From: Halococcus salsus
GTDB taxonomy: Archaea; Halobacteriota; Halobacteria; Halobacteriales; Halococcaceae
Direction: 5' to 3'
NCBI RefSeq assembly: GCF_009900715.1
Contig: NZ_JAAAJC010000003.1
Coordinates: 1 to 64,000 of the forward strand
Length of the DNA: 64,000 nucleotides
The notes beneath the pieces are model-generated. The model did no database searches and was not told the origin of the DNA. It saw only the letters and a list, made by a program, of their open reading frames with translations. Positions 16,379 through 25,579 of this stretch are shown here, piece by piece. Each line of letters opens with the position of its first letter. The stretch's first letter is position 1. A program made the position numbers and the translations under genes.

Positions 16379-18181
16379 ATGAGGCGACGCACACGACGGT
16401 CCGACGACGACCGCGCAGTCTCGCCCGTGGTGGGGTTCGTCCTGATCTTCGCGTTGGTGATGATCGTCTTCACGATCTACCAATCGAGCGTCGTCCCCGC
16501 CCAGAACAGGGCGGTGGAGTTCGAACACAGCCGGACGGTCGAGAGCCAACTGGAGCAATTGAGTGCGGCGGTGATGAACACCGCGACCGCCCCGGCGGGA
16601 GCCAGCACGACTCGACGGACGACCGTGGAGTTGGGGGTTCGGTATCCAACTCGCCCGTTCGCGGTCGACCCCGGTACCCCGGTCGGGTCGCTCGAATCGA
16701 CGGCACCACGGCCGGTCGTCATCTCGGGTCTCGACACCGAGCGGGGTGACGGGACGCAGCGATTCAACACCACGTTCGTCACCTACCGTCCGACCTACAA
16801 CCAGCTCGGCGAGCGACGGGAGATCTCGCTCGAATACAGCATGTTGCTCGAACGGTACTCGGGGACCGACACCGTGCTGGCCGACACTACGGACGGCACG
16901 TTCGGCGACGACGCGGTTCGGCTGGTCCTCCTGAGCGGCGACCTCGACGAGCGGGCGGTCTCGACCACGGTCACGACCGAACGGACGGGGCACTGGAACA
17001 CGACCGTGCCGTCCGGCGGCGCGACCGTCAGCCTCCCGACCAGGCTCCCACGCTCACAGTGGCAGGATCTCCTCGACGAGCGCGGCTACGCCCGGCTTCT
17101 CGACTACGACGACTCGCCGGGGACGAGCAGGGTCAGGGTCCACATCGACGGCGGGACTCGGCTTGCGGCGGCGAAGGTGTCCATCGGCGAGGGGACCGAC
17201 GACGGGTTCGACCTCGAACCGTACCTCACGAACGTCACCTCGCACGCCCCGGCGGTGGACCCCGATGGCGAGCGGACCGTCGTCGTTCGGGCGGTCGACG
17301 AGTTCGGCGGGCCGCTCCGGGATGTCGATCTCGAAGCGACCACCAACGGCTCCGGAACGCTGGAACCGGCCAGCACCGAATCCGGTGACGACGGGAAGGC
17401 GTCGTTCGTCTACACGCCGGGAGGCGACGACGGCGGACGGACGGTCGGCGTGACGGTCGCGCTCGCGGACGAGCGAAACCGATCGGAGGCGTTCGGCCTG
17501 AACTACCCCGCGGACGGTGGTAATTCGACCAACGAGACGTCCGCGAACCGTGCGCCGCTCGATGCGAACCTGACGAGCACGGGCACGGTGAACCGGCTCG
17601 CGTTCGAGGTACGACCCCCCTCACTCGCCGTCGCCGGGTTCTCGGTCGTCACGAAGGACGACGCCGCCGCGCTGAACGGAACGAGCGGGCCGAATCGGTT
17701 TCGGATCGCCGACTCGACGGCCATCGAGGACGTCTCCGGCGACGGTCCGCTCCGGTACGCATCGCGGGAACCGATCCGGTTCGACGGGCAGGCGTACGTC
17801 TTCGAGAACGGCCCCCGACGGGTCGACTCCTCGACCGTCTCCCTCTCGGCGTGGTCGACCGCGAACGGCATCGAGGTGTCCGGAGTCGTCGATTCCTACG
17901 ACGAGGCCGATATCGTCGTCTACCTCGTGCTCGCGGACGGCAGTAGACGGCCGGTGTACATCGATGCGACGGCACCCGAGAGGGCGACGGTCACGACCGA
18001 ACCCCTCACTCCGGCACGTACCGCCAGACGGCCGTCCCGGGTCCGGGTGCCGAGACGCCCGGCAGCTCGCGAAGCAGTGGCGAGACCAGCGCCTCGTACC
18101 ACTCGGTCGGCCCGAGTCCGGCGTCGCGTCGCGGGTGGACGTTCGCCACGAGGCCGAGCCGCGAGGCGGTCCGATGGGTGA
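16379..18181 (+). CDS. Type IV pilin-like / DUF7289-type secreted protein with Ig-like domain
   Basis: 600-aa pilin-related protein. The N-terminus RAVSPVVGFVLIFALVMIVF is a classic archaeal class III signal/H-domain (basic residues, short cleavage region, hydrophobic helix). The extracellular part has beta-rich sequence, a bacterial Ig-like (Big_1-type) domain (VRAVDEFGGPLRDVDLEAT, then DGKASFVYTPGG), and several N-x-S/T sequons. It lies 3 bp after the platform protein, so it is the likely cargo of this assembly system. The last about 60 residues are arginine/proline-rich and read antisense through the neighbouring convergent gene, so they look like read-through past a lost stop near 18000 rather than native sequence. 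Confidence 0.8.
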   Translation: MRRRTRRSDDDRAVSPVVGFVLIFALVMIVFTIYQSSVVPAQNRAVEFEHSRTVESQLEQLSAAVMNTATAPAGASTTRRTTVELGVRYPTRPFAVDPGTPVGSLESTAPRPVVISGLDTERGDGTQRFNTTFVTYRPTYNQLGERREISLEYSMLLERYSGTDTVLADTTDGTFGDDAVRLVLLSGDLDERAVSTTVTTERTGHWNTTVPSGGATVSLPTRLPRSQWQDLLDERGYARLLDYDDSPGTSRVRVHIDGGTRLAAAKVSIGEGTDDGFDLEPYLTNVTSHAPAVDPDGERTVVVRAVDEFGGPLRDVDLEATTNGSGTLEPASTESGDDGKASFVYTPGGDDGGRTVGVTVALADERNRSEAFGLNYPADGGNSTNETSANRAPLDANLTSTGTVNRLAFEVRPPSLAVAGFSVVTKDDAAALNGTSGPNRFRIADSTAIEDVSGDGPLRYASREPIRFDGQAYVFENGPRRVDSSTVSLSAWSTANGIEVSGVVDSYDEADIVVYLVLADGSRRPVYIDATAPERATVTTEPLTPARTARRPSRVRVPRRPAAREAVARPAPRTTRSARVRRRVAGGRSPRGRAARRSDG

Positions 18182-18308
18182 TGAGGTGTTTGTAGGCCGC
18201 GAGGAGGGCGTCGTCGCGGGTGGGTGTGCGGTCGAGCGGGCTCGACTCGTAGGAGAGGGCTTCGACGACCGCCCGGGTGTTCGGCGTCCCGGCGGCGGAG
18301 GTGGACAT
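18006..18308 (-). CDS. Conserved-looking small halobacterial protein
   Basis: 100-aa soluble protein starting at ATG 18308. Composition is normal for a haloarchaeon and the sequence looks folded: a helical N-terminal half (TRDDALLAAYKHLITHRTAS) and a C-terminal half ending WYEALVSPLLRELPGV ... VWRYVPE. No family could be named. Its 3' portion overlaps the annotated 3' end of the pilin-like gene by about 176 bp on the opposite strand. Since this gene's sequence looks natural and the pilin tail does not, I treat this as the genuine gene of the pair. Confidence 0.65.
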   Translation of the reverse strand: MSTSAAGTPNTRAVVEALSYESSPLDRTPTRDDALLAAYKHLITHRTASRLGLVANVHPRRDAGLGPTEWYEALVSPLLRELPGVSAPGPGTAVWRYVPE

Positions 18309-18366
18309 AGTATCACGTATCGAGAGCCACAAGAAAAGGGTTCGTCAGACGGTCGTCCGACGGGTC

Positions 18367-18795
18367 TCAGCAGCGTTGCTCACAGATCCGGTCGATGATC
18401 CGACCGGTCGAGAGGAGTTCGTCGTCGTAGGAGGGGGTTCGACCCGCCGCACGTGCGACCGAACAGTCGATGCCACGCTCGTCCAGCGCCCCCTCGATCG
18501 CGTGCTCGTCGTGGTGTTGGTCGTGGCCGAGCACGATCACGTCGGGGTCGATCCGCTCGATGGGTACGAAGATGTCCTCGCGGTCGCCGAGCACCGCGCT
18601 GTCGACGGGGTCGAGCGCGTCGACCATGTCGCGGCGTTGGCGGTCGGCGAGCACGGGCGTTCGTTTGTGGGAGACGTTCTCGCGACGCGCGATGATGACG
18701 TGGAGTTCGTCACCCATCGCCGCCGCCTCTTCCAGATACTGGAGGTGGCCCGGGTGGAGGATGTCGAAGGTCCCCTGGGCGACGACCGTCGTCAT
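18367..18795 (-). CDS. ribL: FAD synthase (archaeal RibL, nucleotidyltransferase)
   Basis: 142-aa cytidylyltransferase-fold enzyme. It has the class I motif [18 protein letters not shown], with the HxGH variant HPGH, and an RxxMVxAL-like stretch ([12 protein letters not shown]). The end has ISTxK-like S-T-G-R-I ([11 protein letters not shown]). This compact form is archaeal RibL, which transfers AMP from ATP to FMN to make FAD; cysteines near the end fit the reported redox-sensitive enzyme. Its ATG (18795) overlaps the stop of the upstream JAMM gene by four bases (ATGA), so both are probably cotranslated. Confidence 0.88.
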   Translation of the reverse strand: MTTVVAQGTFDILHPGHLQYLEEAAAMGDELHVIIARRENVSHKRTPVLADRQRRDMVDALDPVDSAVLGDREDIFVPIERIDPDVIVLGHDQHHDEHAIEGALDERGIDCSVARAAGRTPSYDDELLSTGRIIDRICEQRC

Positions 18796-19274
18796 CGAAG
18801 CTCCTCGTCGATGTCGGCCTGGGTGAAGTCGAAGAACGCCTCGTCGTCGGGCAGCGAGACGTCGAGCACTTCTAGACTACGTGGTTCACCCTCGTTGTCG
18901 AACGCGCGCCAGTCGTCGGGTCCGTAGGGCGCGCCCAGGATGACGTGAGCCTGTCCGCGACCGAAGGTGGCGCGGTCGGCGGCGCTCGGGCGGAGCACGC
19001 CGTTCGGGTGGGAGTGTATCGAGCCCGCGGCGCGCATGTCGTTGGGGACGAGGCTGGTTTTCACGGTGGCGCTCACGGGGTTCGATTTCGTGCCGGGGAT
19101 GACGAGTACGTCGGTGATCACGATGCCGGACTCGTCGAGACCGAGCTCGCTCGCGTCCTGACTTCTGAGGAGGCCCATGTACTCGTCAGGGTGGGTCTCG
19201 GCGGCCGCCGACCGCGCGAAATCCAGCGTCTCGGCGGCGATCCCGAGGAGAGTCGGTGAACCGAACAGCCCCAT
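18792..19274 (-). CDS. JAMM/MPN-family metalloprotease (desampylase-like)
   Basis: 160-aa single-domain protein with the JAMM zinc signature [14 protein letters not shown] (H-x-H-x7-S-x2-D) and a likely catalytic Glu in DEYMGLLR. In haloarchaea this group includes HvJAMM1, which cleaves SAMP ubiquitin-like proteins from targets and releases MoaD-like SAMPs. The start was set at ATG 19274; ATG 19298 adds eight residues. The gene is coupled to ribL by an ATGA overlap. The E1-like partner UbaA is also in this window, at 61.1 kb, though not adjacent. Function as desampylase is inferred from family membership. Confidence 0.8.
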   Translation of the reverse strand: MGLFGSPTLLGIAAETLDFARSAAAETHPDEYMGLLRSQDASELGLDESGIVITDVLVIPGTKSNPVSATVKTSLVPNDMRAAGSIHSHPNGVLRPSAADRATFGRGQAHVILGAPYGPDDWRAFDNEGEPRSLEVLDVSLPDDEAFFDFTQADIDEELR

Positions 19275-19376
19275 GCGTGGGATCCGGCTGGCGTCCATCT
19301 AAGGGTTCCGAACGCCGGAGCACCGAAAACCCGTTTGCCAAGCGTTAAAGTCGGCCGCGGCAAACGCCGCACAAGA

Positions 19377-21266
19377 ATGTCTTCACCATCCGAATCTGCG
19401 GCCCCCGGTGATGCGGTCTACGACCTCGCGCCCGAGTGTACGACCGAGGACGTCGAGGTTGGCAAGCGCTACGTCGCCACCGTCAACGGTGTCGTGGAGT
19501 ACGGCGTGTTCGTCGACCTCTCGGCCACCGTCTCCGGGCTGGTTCACGAATCGAACCTCGACGACGACTACGAAGTGGACGACGAGATCACCGTGCGTCT
19601 CATCGAGGTCCGCGAAAACGGCGACCTCGGATTCGAGGCAGCCGACGGGAGCGGTGAAACGCTCCGGGTCGAGTACGAACCCGACATCACGGCGGCCGAC
19701 GACCTCCGGAACCACGTTGGCGAGGAGGTCACGGTCGACGGCGAGGTCGTCCAGATCAACCAGACCGGCGGCCCGACCGTGTTCACCCTCCGTGCCCCGA
19801 CCGGGCTCGTGGCGTGTGCGGCCTTCGAGGCCGCGGGGGTCCGAGCCTACCCCGCGGTCGAGGTCGGCGATGCGGTGCGAGTCGCTGGCGTCGTCGAGGA
19901 ACGCGACGGTTCGCTCCAAGTCGAAGTCGAGTCGCTCGACGCCCACGACGACCCTGAAGAACTCCACGAGGCGGTCGAGAACGGATTGGCGGAGCAGGCG
20001 ACCGCCAACGAGATCGACCCGATGGTCGAGTGGCCGGCGCTCGCCGACCTCGTGCCCGACCTCGAAGGTGTCGCCACCCGCCTCCGGCGTGCGGTGCTCG
20101 AAAACCGCCCGATCCGCATCCGCCACCACGCCGACGGCGACGGGATGTGTGCGTCGATCCCCGTCGCGCTCGCGCTCGAACGGTTCGCCCAGGAAGTCCA
20201 CGACGACCCCGACGCGGGTCGCCACCTCGTGAAACGCCTCCCGAGCAAGGCACCCTACTACGAGATGGAGGACGTGACCCGTGATCTGAACTTCGCGCTC
20301 GGCGACCGCGAGCGCCACGGCCAGAAGCTCCCGCTCGTGGTGATGCTCGACAACGGCAGTACGGAGGAGGACGTGCCGGCCTACGAGGCGCTCGCCGAGT
20401 ACGACATCCCCGTTCTCGTCGTCGACCACCACCACCCGGACCCCGAGGCGGTCGGGGACCTCCTCGCCGCCCACGTCAACCCCTACCTCCACGGCGAGGA
20501 CTACCGGATCACGACCGGGATGCTCTGTGTCGAGCTCGCCCGGATGATCGACCCGTCGCTCACCGACGAGCTCGCCCACGTCCCCGCGGTCGCGGGTCTC
20601 ACCGACCGCTCGGAGGCCGACGCGATGAACGACTACCTCGCGCTCGCCCGGGAGAAGGGCTACGACGAGGCGGACCTCCAGGCGGTCGGCGACGCGCTGG
20701 ATTACGCCGCCCACTGGCTCCGCTACAGCGCGGGCGAGTCGCTGCTCGCGGACGTCCTCGACGTCGGCACGGGCGACGACTCACCGCACGCGGAGCTGGT
20801 CGAGTTCCTCGCCGACCGCGCCGAGCACGAGACCGAAAAGCAGCTCGACGCCGCCATGCCCCACGTCGAGGAGCGCGAGCTCGACAACGGAGCCCACCTC
20901 TACCGACTCGACGTCGAGCGTCACGCCCACCGCTTCACCTACCCCGCACCGGGCAAGACGACGGGCGCGATCCACGACGCGAAGGTCGAAGAAACCGGCG
21001 ACCCCGTCATCACTGTGGGCTACGGCCCGGACTTCGCCGTCCTCCGAAGCGACGGCGTCCGGCTCGACATCCCGCGGATGGTCGAGGAACTCGAAACGGA
21101 GGTCGACGGCGGCGGTGTGAGCGGCGGCGGCCACCTCGTCGTCGGCTCGATCAAGTTCGTGAAGGGGATGCGCGAGGCGGTCCTCGACGCGCTCGAGACC
21201 AAGATGGGCGAGGCCGAGATCGACGAGGAGCTCGGCAGCGCCAGCGTCGCTGGCTTCGAGGACTGA
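19377..21266 (+). CDS. S1-domain DHH/RecJ-like phosphoesterase
   Basis: 629-aa protein. Residues about 22-85 form an S1 RNA-binding OB fold (VGKRYVATVNGVVEYGVFVDL), followed by a second OB-like region (EEVTVDGEVVQINQTGGPTV). The DHH phosphoesterase domain follows: motif I RHHADGDGMCASIP, DNGSTEED, and motif III VLVVDHHHPD. A DHHA1 domain closes with GGHLVVGSIKFV. This architecture matches the halobacterial RecJ-like/DHH proteins related to archaeal GAN nuclease; substrate may be ssDNA, RNA or nucleotides. ATG 19377 was chosen over 19335 because the conserved region begins after it. Divergent from the JAMM gene with about 100 bp between. Confidence 0.85.
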   Translation: MSSPSESAAPGDAVYDLAPECTTEDVEVGKRYVATVNGVVEYGVFVDLSATVSGLVHESNLDDDYEVDDEITVRLIEVRENGDLGFEAADGSGETLRVEYEPDITAADDLRNHVGEEVTVDGEVVQINQTGGPTVFTLRAPTGLVACAAFEAAGVRAYPAVEVGDAVRVAGVVEERDGSLQVEVESLDAHDDPEELHEAVENGLAEQATANEIDPMVEWPALADLVPDLEGVATRLRRAVLENRPIRIRHHADGDGMCASIPVALALERFAQEVHDDPDAGRHLVKRLPSKAPYYEMEDVTRDLNFALGDRERHGQKLPLVVMLDNGSTEEDVPAYEALAEYDIPVLVVDHHHPDPEAVGDLLAAHVNPYLHGEDYRITTGMLCVELARMIDPSLTDELAHVPAVAGLTDRSEADAMNDYLALAREKGYDEADLQAVGDALDYAAHWLRYSAGESLLADVLDVGTGDDSPHAELVEFLADRAEHETEKQLDAAMPHVEERELDNGAHLYRLDVERHAHRFTYPAPGKTTGAIHDAKVEETGDPVITVGYGPDFAVLRSDGVRLDIPRMVEELETEVDGGGVSGGGHLVVGSIKFVKGMREAVLDALETKMGEAEIDEELGSASVAGFED

Positions 21267-21283
21267 GAGCGGGCGTTCGGGGT

Positions 21284-22936
21284 TTACTCGAACTCGATAC
21301 GGCGCGCGACGACGATCCCGAGAATGAGTACTCCGACGACGGCGACGAGAACCCCGATCGGTAGCGGCGAATCGAACCCGAGGTCGATCCCCGACCCGCC
21401 GTCTTCCGTCCAGTCGGCCTCGAACACCCGACCGTAGTACGCACCCGCCGCCTCGCCGTCCAGCACCACCGTAACCTCCCGGTTCTCGTTGGCGGAGTTG
21501 TTATTCCAGTTCATGCTCCCAACGACCGCGGTGTCGTCGTCGATCACGACGCCCTTGGCGTGGATGTCCTCGAACGTCGACTCCGGGTCGACCACTTTGG
21601 CTTCGAGCGGCAGGTCCTCCGTCTCCCCCCGCGCGTTTATCCACTCGGCCATCGCCTCGTTCTCGTCCTCGGAGTACCACGCGTTGCTGAGGAGGACCCG
21701 GACCCGCACGCCGCGCCTCGCCGCGCGTATCGCCGCTTCGAGAAACGACTGGTGTCGGCTCCCGATGGCGGGCTGGATCACGTCGACGGATCGGGTGGCG
21801 TTGTCCATCCGGGCGATCAGCGCGCGCTCGGCGTTGTCGGGGGCGACGAGCACCTGCACCCCGTCGACGTCGACCGTCTTCGGATCGAAGTTCGAGGGAT
21901 AGGTCTCGTTCGCCACGTCGTCGGGTTCGAACGTGTGGTTCGCCCGGTAGGAGCGCCACGGGACGGTATCGCGCCAGCCGTCGTCGGCGCGGAAGACCGC
22001 GGCGAGCGCCTCGGCGGCCTCGCTCCCGACCACCGCACCCCAGCCCCGATTCGAGTGGCCACCGACCCCGGACGGCTTCCAGTTCTCGGTCATGACGAGG
22101 GCGCGGTGGTCGACGACGGCGTACTTCGCGTGGTGGTAGTCGTACCGTGCCCAGTCCCCGCCGATGACGTCGACCGGGATCCCGGCCACGACGAGTTCGT
22201 TCAGCGCCGCAGCCTGACGTTCGCTCATCCCGCCGACCGGCGCGTCGTCGACGAGCACGCGAACTCGAACCCCTCGCTGCTTCGCCCGCTTCAGCGCCCG
22301 TGCGACCCGTTCCGAGCTGAAGGTGTAGCCCGCGAGCAGGACCCGCTGGTCGGCGGCCTCGATGGTCTCGACCGCCACCTCCGGGTCGTCGGGGAGCACG
22401 AACACCCGCGCGCTCGTGGCGTCGGTCCGTACCACCGCGAAGTCCGTCGCGCCGAGGTGTTCCCACCCCCAGCCGTCGGCGCTCCGGTTCCACACCTCGG
22501 CGTCGGGGGCGTCCTCGTAGGTCGTGATGTCGACCTCGTGGCCGTCGTGAACCAGCGCCACCGCGTCGCCGGAGTTGGCGAGGCTCACCGAATCATCGAG
22601 CGCGAGCAACGGGGCGTCGGTCGCGTTGCGCGCCGCCTCCGGCTCCGCGGTGACCGCGACCCGCCCCGAGACGGTGTCGTTCGAGAGCGAGACGTCACTC
22701 TCGCCGTCGGTCAGCGTCCAGGTCGAGAGGTTCGTCGGGCGGGGAAAGTCGAGGACCACGTACTCGCCGGCGTCCTCGTCGGCGAGCGGGTTGGGGTACA
22801 CCGACTCGATGTGGGGACCGGCACTTGCCGACCCGTTCGTCGTCGACGTATCGCTCCCCGGTCCGGCCGCCGCCACCGGTCCCGCGACCAGTGCGACCGC
22901 GAGAACGGCGACGACCCAGACGAGACGAACGGACAC
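21284..22936 (-). CDS. Secreted phospholipase D-like protein with lamin-tail-type domain
   Basis: 550-aa exported, membrane-anchored protein. A Sec signal peptide (residues 1-23) is followed by a lamin-tail-like beta domain (HIESVYPNPLADEDAGEYVV, LSTWTLTDG). Then come two PLD domains, each with an HKD motif: HHAKYAVVDHRALVMTENW and DIHAKGVVIDDDTAVVGSMN. The C-terminus has one TM (LVAVVGVLILGIVVA) and a basic end. Paired HKD motifs form a single phosphodiesterase or transphosphatidylase active site, acting outside the cell on lipids or on DNA. Lamin-tail fused to PLD is known in haloarchaeal proteins; the substrate is unknown. It converges with the DHH gene, 17 bp apart. Confidence 0.85.
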   Translation of the reverse strand: MSVRLVWVVAVLAVALVAGPVAAAGPGSDTSTTNGSASAGPHIESVYPNPLADEDAGEYVVLDFPRPTNLSTWTLTDGESDVSLSNDTVSGRVAVTAEPEAARNATDAPLLALDDSVSLANSGDAVALVHDGHEVDITTYEDAPDAEVWNRSADGWGWEHLGATDFAVVRTDATSARVFVLPDDPEVAVETIEAADQRVLLAGYTFSSERVARALKRAKQRGVRVRVLVDDAPVGGMSERQAAALNELVVAGIPVDVIGGDWARYDYHHAKYAVVDHRALVMTENWKPSGVGGHSNRGWGAVVGSEAAEALAAVFRADDGWRDTVPWRSYRANHTFEPDDVANETYPSNFDPKTVDVDGVQVLVAPDNAERALIARMDNATRSVDVIQPAIGSRHQSFLEAAIRAARRGVRVRVLLSNAWYSEDENEAMAEWINARGETEDLPLEAKVVDPESTFEDIHAKGVVIDDDTAVVGSMNWNNNSANENREVTVVLDGEAAGAYYGRVFEADWTEDGGSGIDLGFDSPLPIGVLVAVVGVLILGIVVARRIEFE

Positions 22937-22978
22937 GCCCGTCGGTGGTTTCCCGTCGGTATGTAAACCCTCGCCCGC

Positions 22979-24739
22979 TCAGGCCGGCGTTTCGGCTCTG
23001 TCCTCGTCGGTCATCGCGCCCTCGGCCTTCTCGGCCTCGGTCTGGACGAGGAACGAGCGGTCGTCGGCGTGCTCGCGGGCGGCATCGAGCGCCTCCGCCG
23101 TCCCGATCTGGTTCAGCGCCCACGCCGCACTCGCCCGCACGGGGTTGGAGTCGTCGTCGGCGAGCACGTCGGCGAGGGGGTCGATGGCGCGGGTGTCGCC
23201 GATCAGCCCGAGCGCACGCGCGGCGTTCGAGCGCACGGTGTCGTTCTCGGCGACCAACCTGTCCGCGACCGCCTGGGTCGAGTCGGTCGAACCGATCTCG
23301 CCGATCGCCTTGATCGTGACCGTCTGGAGTGCGGGGTCGCTGTCGCCCTCGATGTAGTCGTGGAGGGTGTCGAGCGCGCGCTCGTCGCCGATCTTCCCGA
23401 GCACCTCGATGGGTGGCTTGTTGCGCTTCTGGGCGCGCTGCTCCATCGCGTCGTAGGCCTCGGGCGAGCCCATTCGTTTCAACGATTCGATACAGTGGCC
23501 CTGCATGTACTCGGAGCCGAACATCTCCAGACCGTGGAGGATCGACTCGGGGTCGTTCTGTTTCTCGTAGACCTTGATCGCGTTCCACTCCGGCGGGAAG
23601 TCCTTCCGGTTCTCGGGGGTGAGCACGTCGTAGAACCCCTCGGCATCGAGTTTCTCACGAACCGAGAGGTCGTCCCACTCCTCGGCGTCGGCGAGGTCGG
23701 CTTCGAGCTCGTCGGCCACCTCGCACAGGTCGGCGACCGTCTCGGCGTCGTCGTCGGGGTCGAGGTCGCGCGCCTCGACCGTCTCGATCACGTCGTCGAG
23801 CGCCGCCGTGAGGTCCGCCATCGTCTCGCCGTCCGTCGAAAAGGACTCGTCGAGCACCTCGCCGACCGAGTCGAGGAACGACTCGACCGCCGCGACGACC
23901 TCGGGCTCGCCGTCCTCGGTCCAGCGGGTGTCCTCGATGGTCGCCTTCGCGCTCTCGATCGTCTCGACCGCGTCCTCGGCGTACGGCCCGCGCTCGGTCT
24001 CGATGGCGTCGCGGAGCCCCGTCACGGTGGTTTCGAGTTCGTCGCGCGGGTCCGCCACGTCCTCCTCGTCCTCTTCGTCCTCGTCGGGTTCGGGGAGGTC
24101 CGCGGCCTCGATGTCCGCCTCGACCTCGTCGAGTTTCGCCTCCGCCTCGTCGAGGTCGGCCTCGGTCTCGGCCTCGTCGACCATCCCCTCGACCTCGTCG
24201 AGCCGCGAGTCCAGCGATTCGGGTGTCGTGTCCGGGAGGGACTCCGACTCGTCGTCCGTGTCGCCGTCCTCGTCCGTCTCACCGTCCTCGTCGGCGGTGT
24301 CGGCCTCCGACTCTTGGTCCGCATCCGCTTCCGCTTCTTCCTCCGCGTCCCCTTCGTCGTCCGAATCCGCCTCGTCTCCGGCCGCTTCCGCGTCAGCCGC
24401 ATCCGCTTCCGGGTCTCCCTCGTCTTCCGTCCCCTCGCCGTCGTCTTCGGCTGCTTCGCCCTCCGAGTCGCCCTCTGCATCCGCTTCGTCCGCCCCGTCT
24501 TCCGTATCGTCACCGCCACCCGCTTCGTCTTCGTCAGTCTCGTCGCTGTCGTCGGGTTCCTCGCTCTCCACTGCGTCCTCCGGCTCCGGCTCCGTCTCCG
24601 TCGTTTCGTCCACGTCGCTCTCCTCGGTCGCTTCGTCCGCCGTTTCGGCCGACGTCTCCTCGTCGACCGGCTCGCCGTCGGTGCCCTCGGCGGGCGCGTC
24701 GGCGTCGTCGTCGGCCGGAGGCTCGTCACCGTCGCTCAT
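22979..24739 (-). CDS. HEAT-repeat protein with extreme acidic N-terminal region
   Basis: 586-aa protein. The first about 200 residues are almost wholly D, E, A, S, T and G: a low-complexity acidic tract. Residues 200-390 are helical and probably coiled coil. The C-terminal 200 residues hold HEAT/PBS-lyase repeats (for example DPALQTVTIKAIGEIGSTDS, NDTVRSNAARALGLIGDTRA and SNPVRASAAWALNQIGTAEA). HEAT arrays are protein-protein interaction scaffolds. ATG 24739 was chosen because the open frame upstream is not conserved-looking. No enzyme motif. The gene runs codirectionally with pssA, 23 bp away. Confidence 0.8.
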   Translation of the reverse strand: MSDGDEPPADDDADAPAEGTDGEPVDEETSAETADEATEESDVDETTETEPEPEDAVESEEPDDSDETDEDEAGGGDDTEDGADEADAEGDSEGEAAEDDGEGTEDEGDPEADAADAEAAGDEADSDDEGDAEEEAEADADQESEADTADEDGETDEDGDTDDESESLPDTTPESLDSRLDEVEGMVDEAETEADLDEAEAKLDEVEADIEAADLPEPDEDEEDEEDVADPRDELETTVTGLRDAIETERGPYAEDAVETIESAKATIEDTRWTEDGEPEVVAAVESFLDSVGEVLDESFSTDGETMADLTAALDDVIETVEARDLDPDDDAETVADLCEVADELEADLADAEEWDDLSVREKLDAEGFYDVLTPENRKDFPPEWNAIKVYEKQNDPESILHGLEMFGSEYMQGHCIESLKRMGSPEAYDAMEQRAQKRNKPPIEVLGKIGDERALDTLHDYIEGDSDPALQTVTIKAIGEIGSTDSTQAVADRLVAENDTVRSNAARALGLIGDTRAIDPLADVLADDDSNPVRASAAWALNQIGTAEALDAAREHADDRSFLVQTEAEKAEGAMTDEDRAETPA

Positions 24740-24762
24740 GAATCCGATTTCGGGTGAATCGC

Positions 24763-25473
24763 CTAAGTGCGTTTCCCTTCCACGAGCAAGGGATAGTATC
24801 GCGGCCCGAGCACGAGGTACGCGAGCGCGAACCCACAGAGCAGGCGCGGGAAGACCCGGAAGAACGATCCAGGCAGGAGGATCGCGCCAGCCTGGACCGC
24901 TCCCATGACGAGTGCGTCGCGCACCCGGAGGTCCGGATAGCCAACCGGCGCGACCATCAGCGCGACGAACGCCGCCAGGCCGAGGAGCACGACGACGGGG
25001 TCGCGAACCCCGGCGAGGAACGCCGCCGCGAGCACCGTCGCCGCGAGGGTGGTCGGGACCCCCTCGGTGGTTCCGCGGTCGATGTCGTAGGCGGTGTAGA
25101 GCCCGAGTCGAACCACCCCGACGACGACGAACGCGGCGGGAACGACGAGCGCGAGCGCGAGCGCCGGTGTCGGGACGGCGAAGGAGAGCTCCCACTCAGC
25201 ACGCACGATACCGAAGACGAGCAGCGCGGGCGCGACGGTGAAGGAGGCGACGTCGGCGAGCGAGTCGAGGACCTCCCCGAGCGGGGTGCCGCCGGTGTGT
25301 GCCGCGAGCACGCCGTCGAGGCCGTCGGCGACCGCCGCCAGAAGGATCAATCGCGCGGCGAGCGCGGGGGCGAACGGGGCGGCGGCCGCCGCGAGGAACC
25401 CGAGCCCGGCGTTCGTCGCCGTCACCGCGTCGGCGAGCCCGAGCCGAGCGACGAACCGAGGACGGGGCGGCAT
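24763..25473 (-). CDS. pssA: CDP-alcohol phosphatidyltransferase, likely archaetidylserine synthase
   Basis: 236-aa membrane enzyme with six to seven TMs. The CDP-alcohol phosphotransferase signature is visible in DGLDGVLAAHTGG ... LGEVLDSLADVASF, i.e. DGx2(A/D)...Gx3Dx3D with its four metal-binding Asp residues. It would join serine to CDP-archaeol. In haloarchaea the PssA subclass with archaetidylserine decarboxylase supplies the lipid needed for archaeosortase-dependent anchoring of PGF-CTERM proteins; a PGF-CTERM protein is encoded at 60.1 kb. Start ATG 25473. The substrate assignment (serine versus inositol or glycerol) is inferred from resemblance, not proven. Confidence 0.75.
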   Translation of the reverse strand: MPPRPRFVARLGLADAVTATNAGLGFLAAAAAPFAPALAARLILLAAVADGLDGVLAAHTGGTPLGEVLDSLADVASFTVAPALLVFGIVRAEWELSFAVPTPALALALVVPAAFVVVGVVRLGLYTAYDIDRGTTEGVPTTLAATVLAAAFLAGVRDPVVVLLGLAAFVALMVAPVGYPDLRVRDALVMGAVQAGAILLPGSFFRVFPRLLCGFALAYLVLGPRYYPLLVEGKRT

Positions 25474-25579
25474 ATGCCGGGGTTGCCGGCGGGCGATTTA
25501 GGTGTTCATACTCGTCGGCGGGGCCAGAAGTTCGGCGCGTACCGCGGCGGCTATACCGCTCCGGACGGTACGTCGAACT

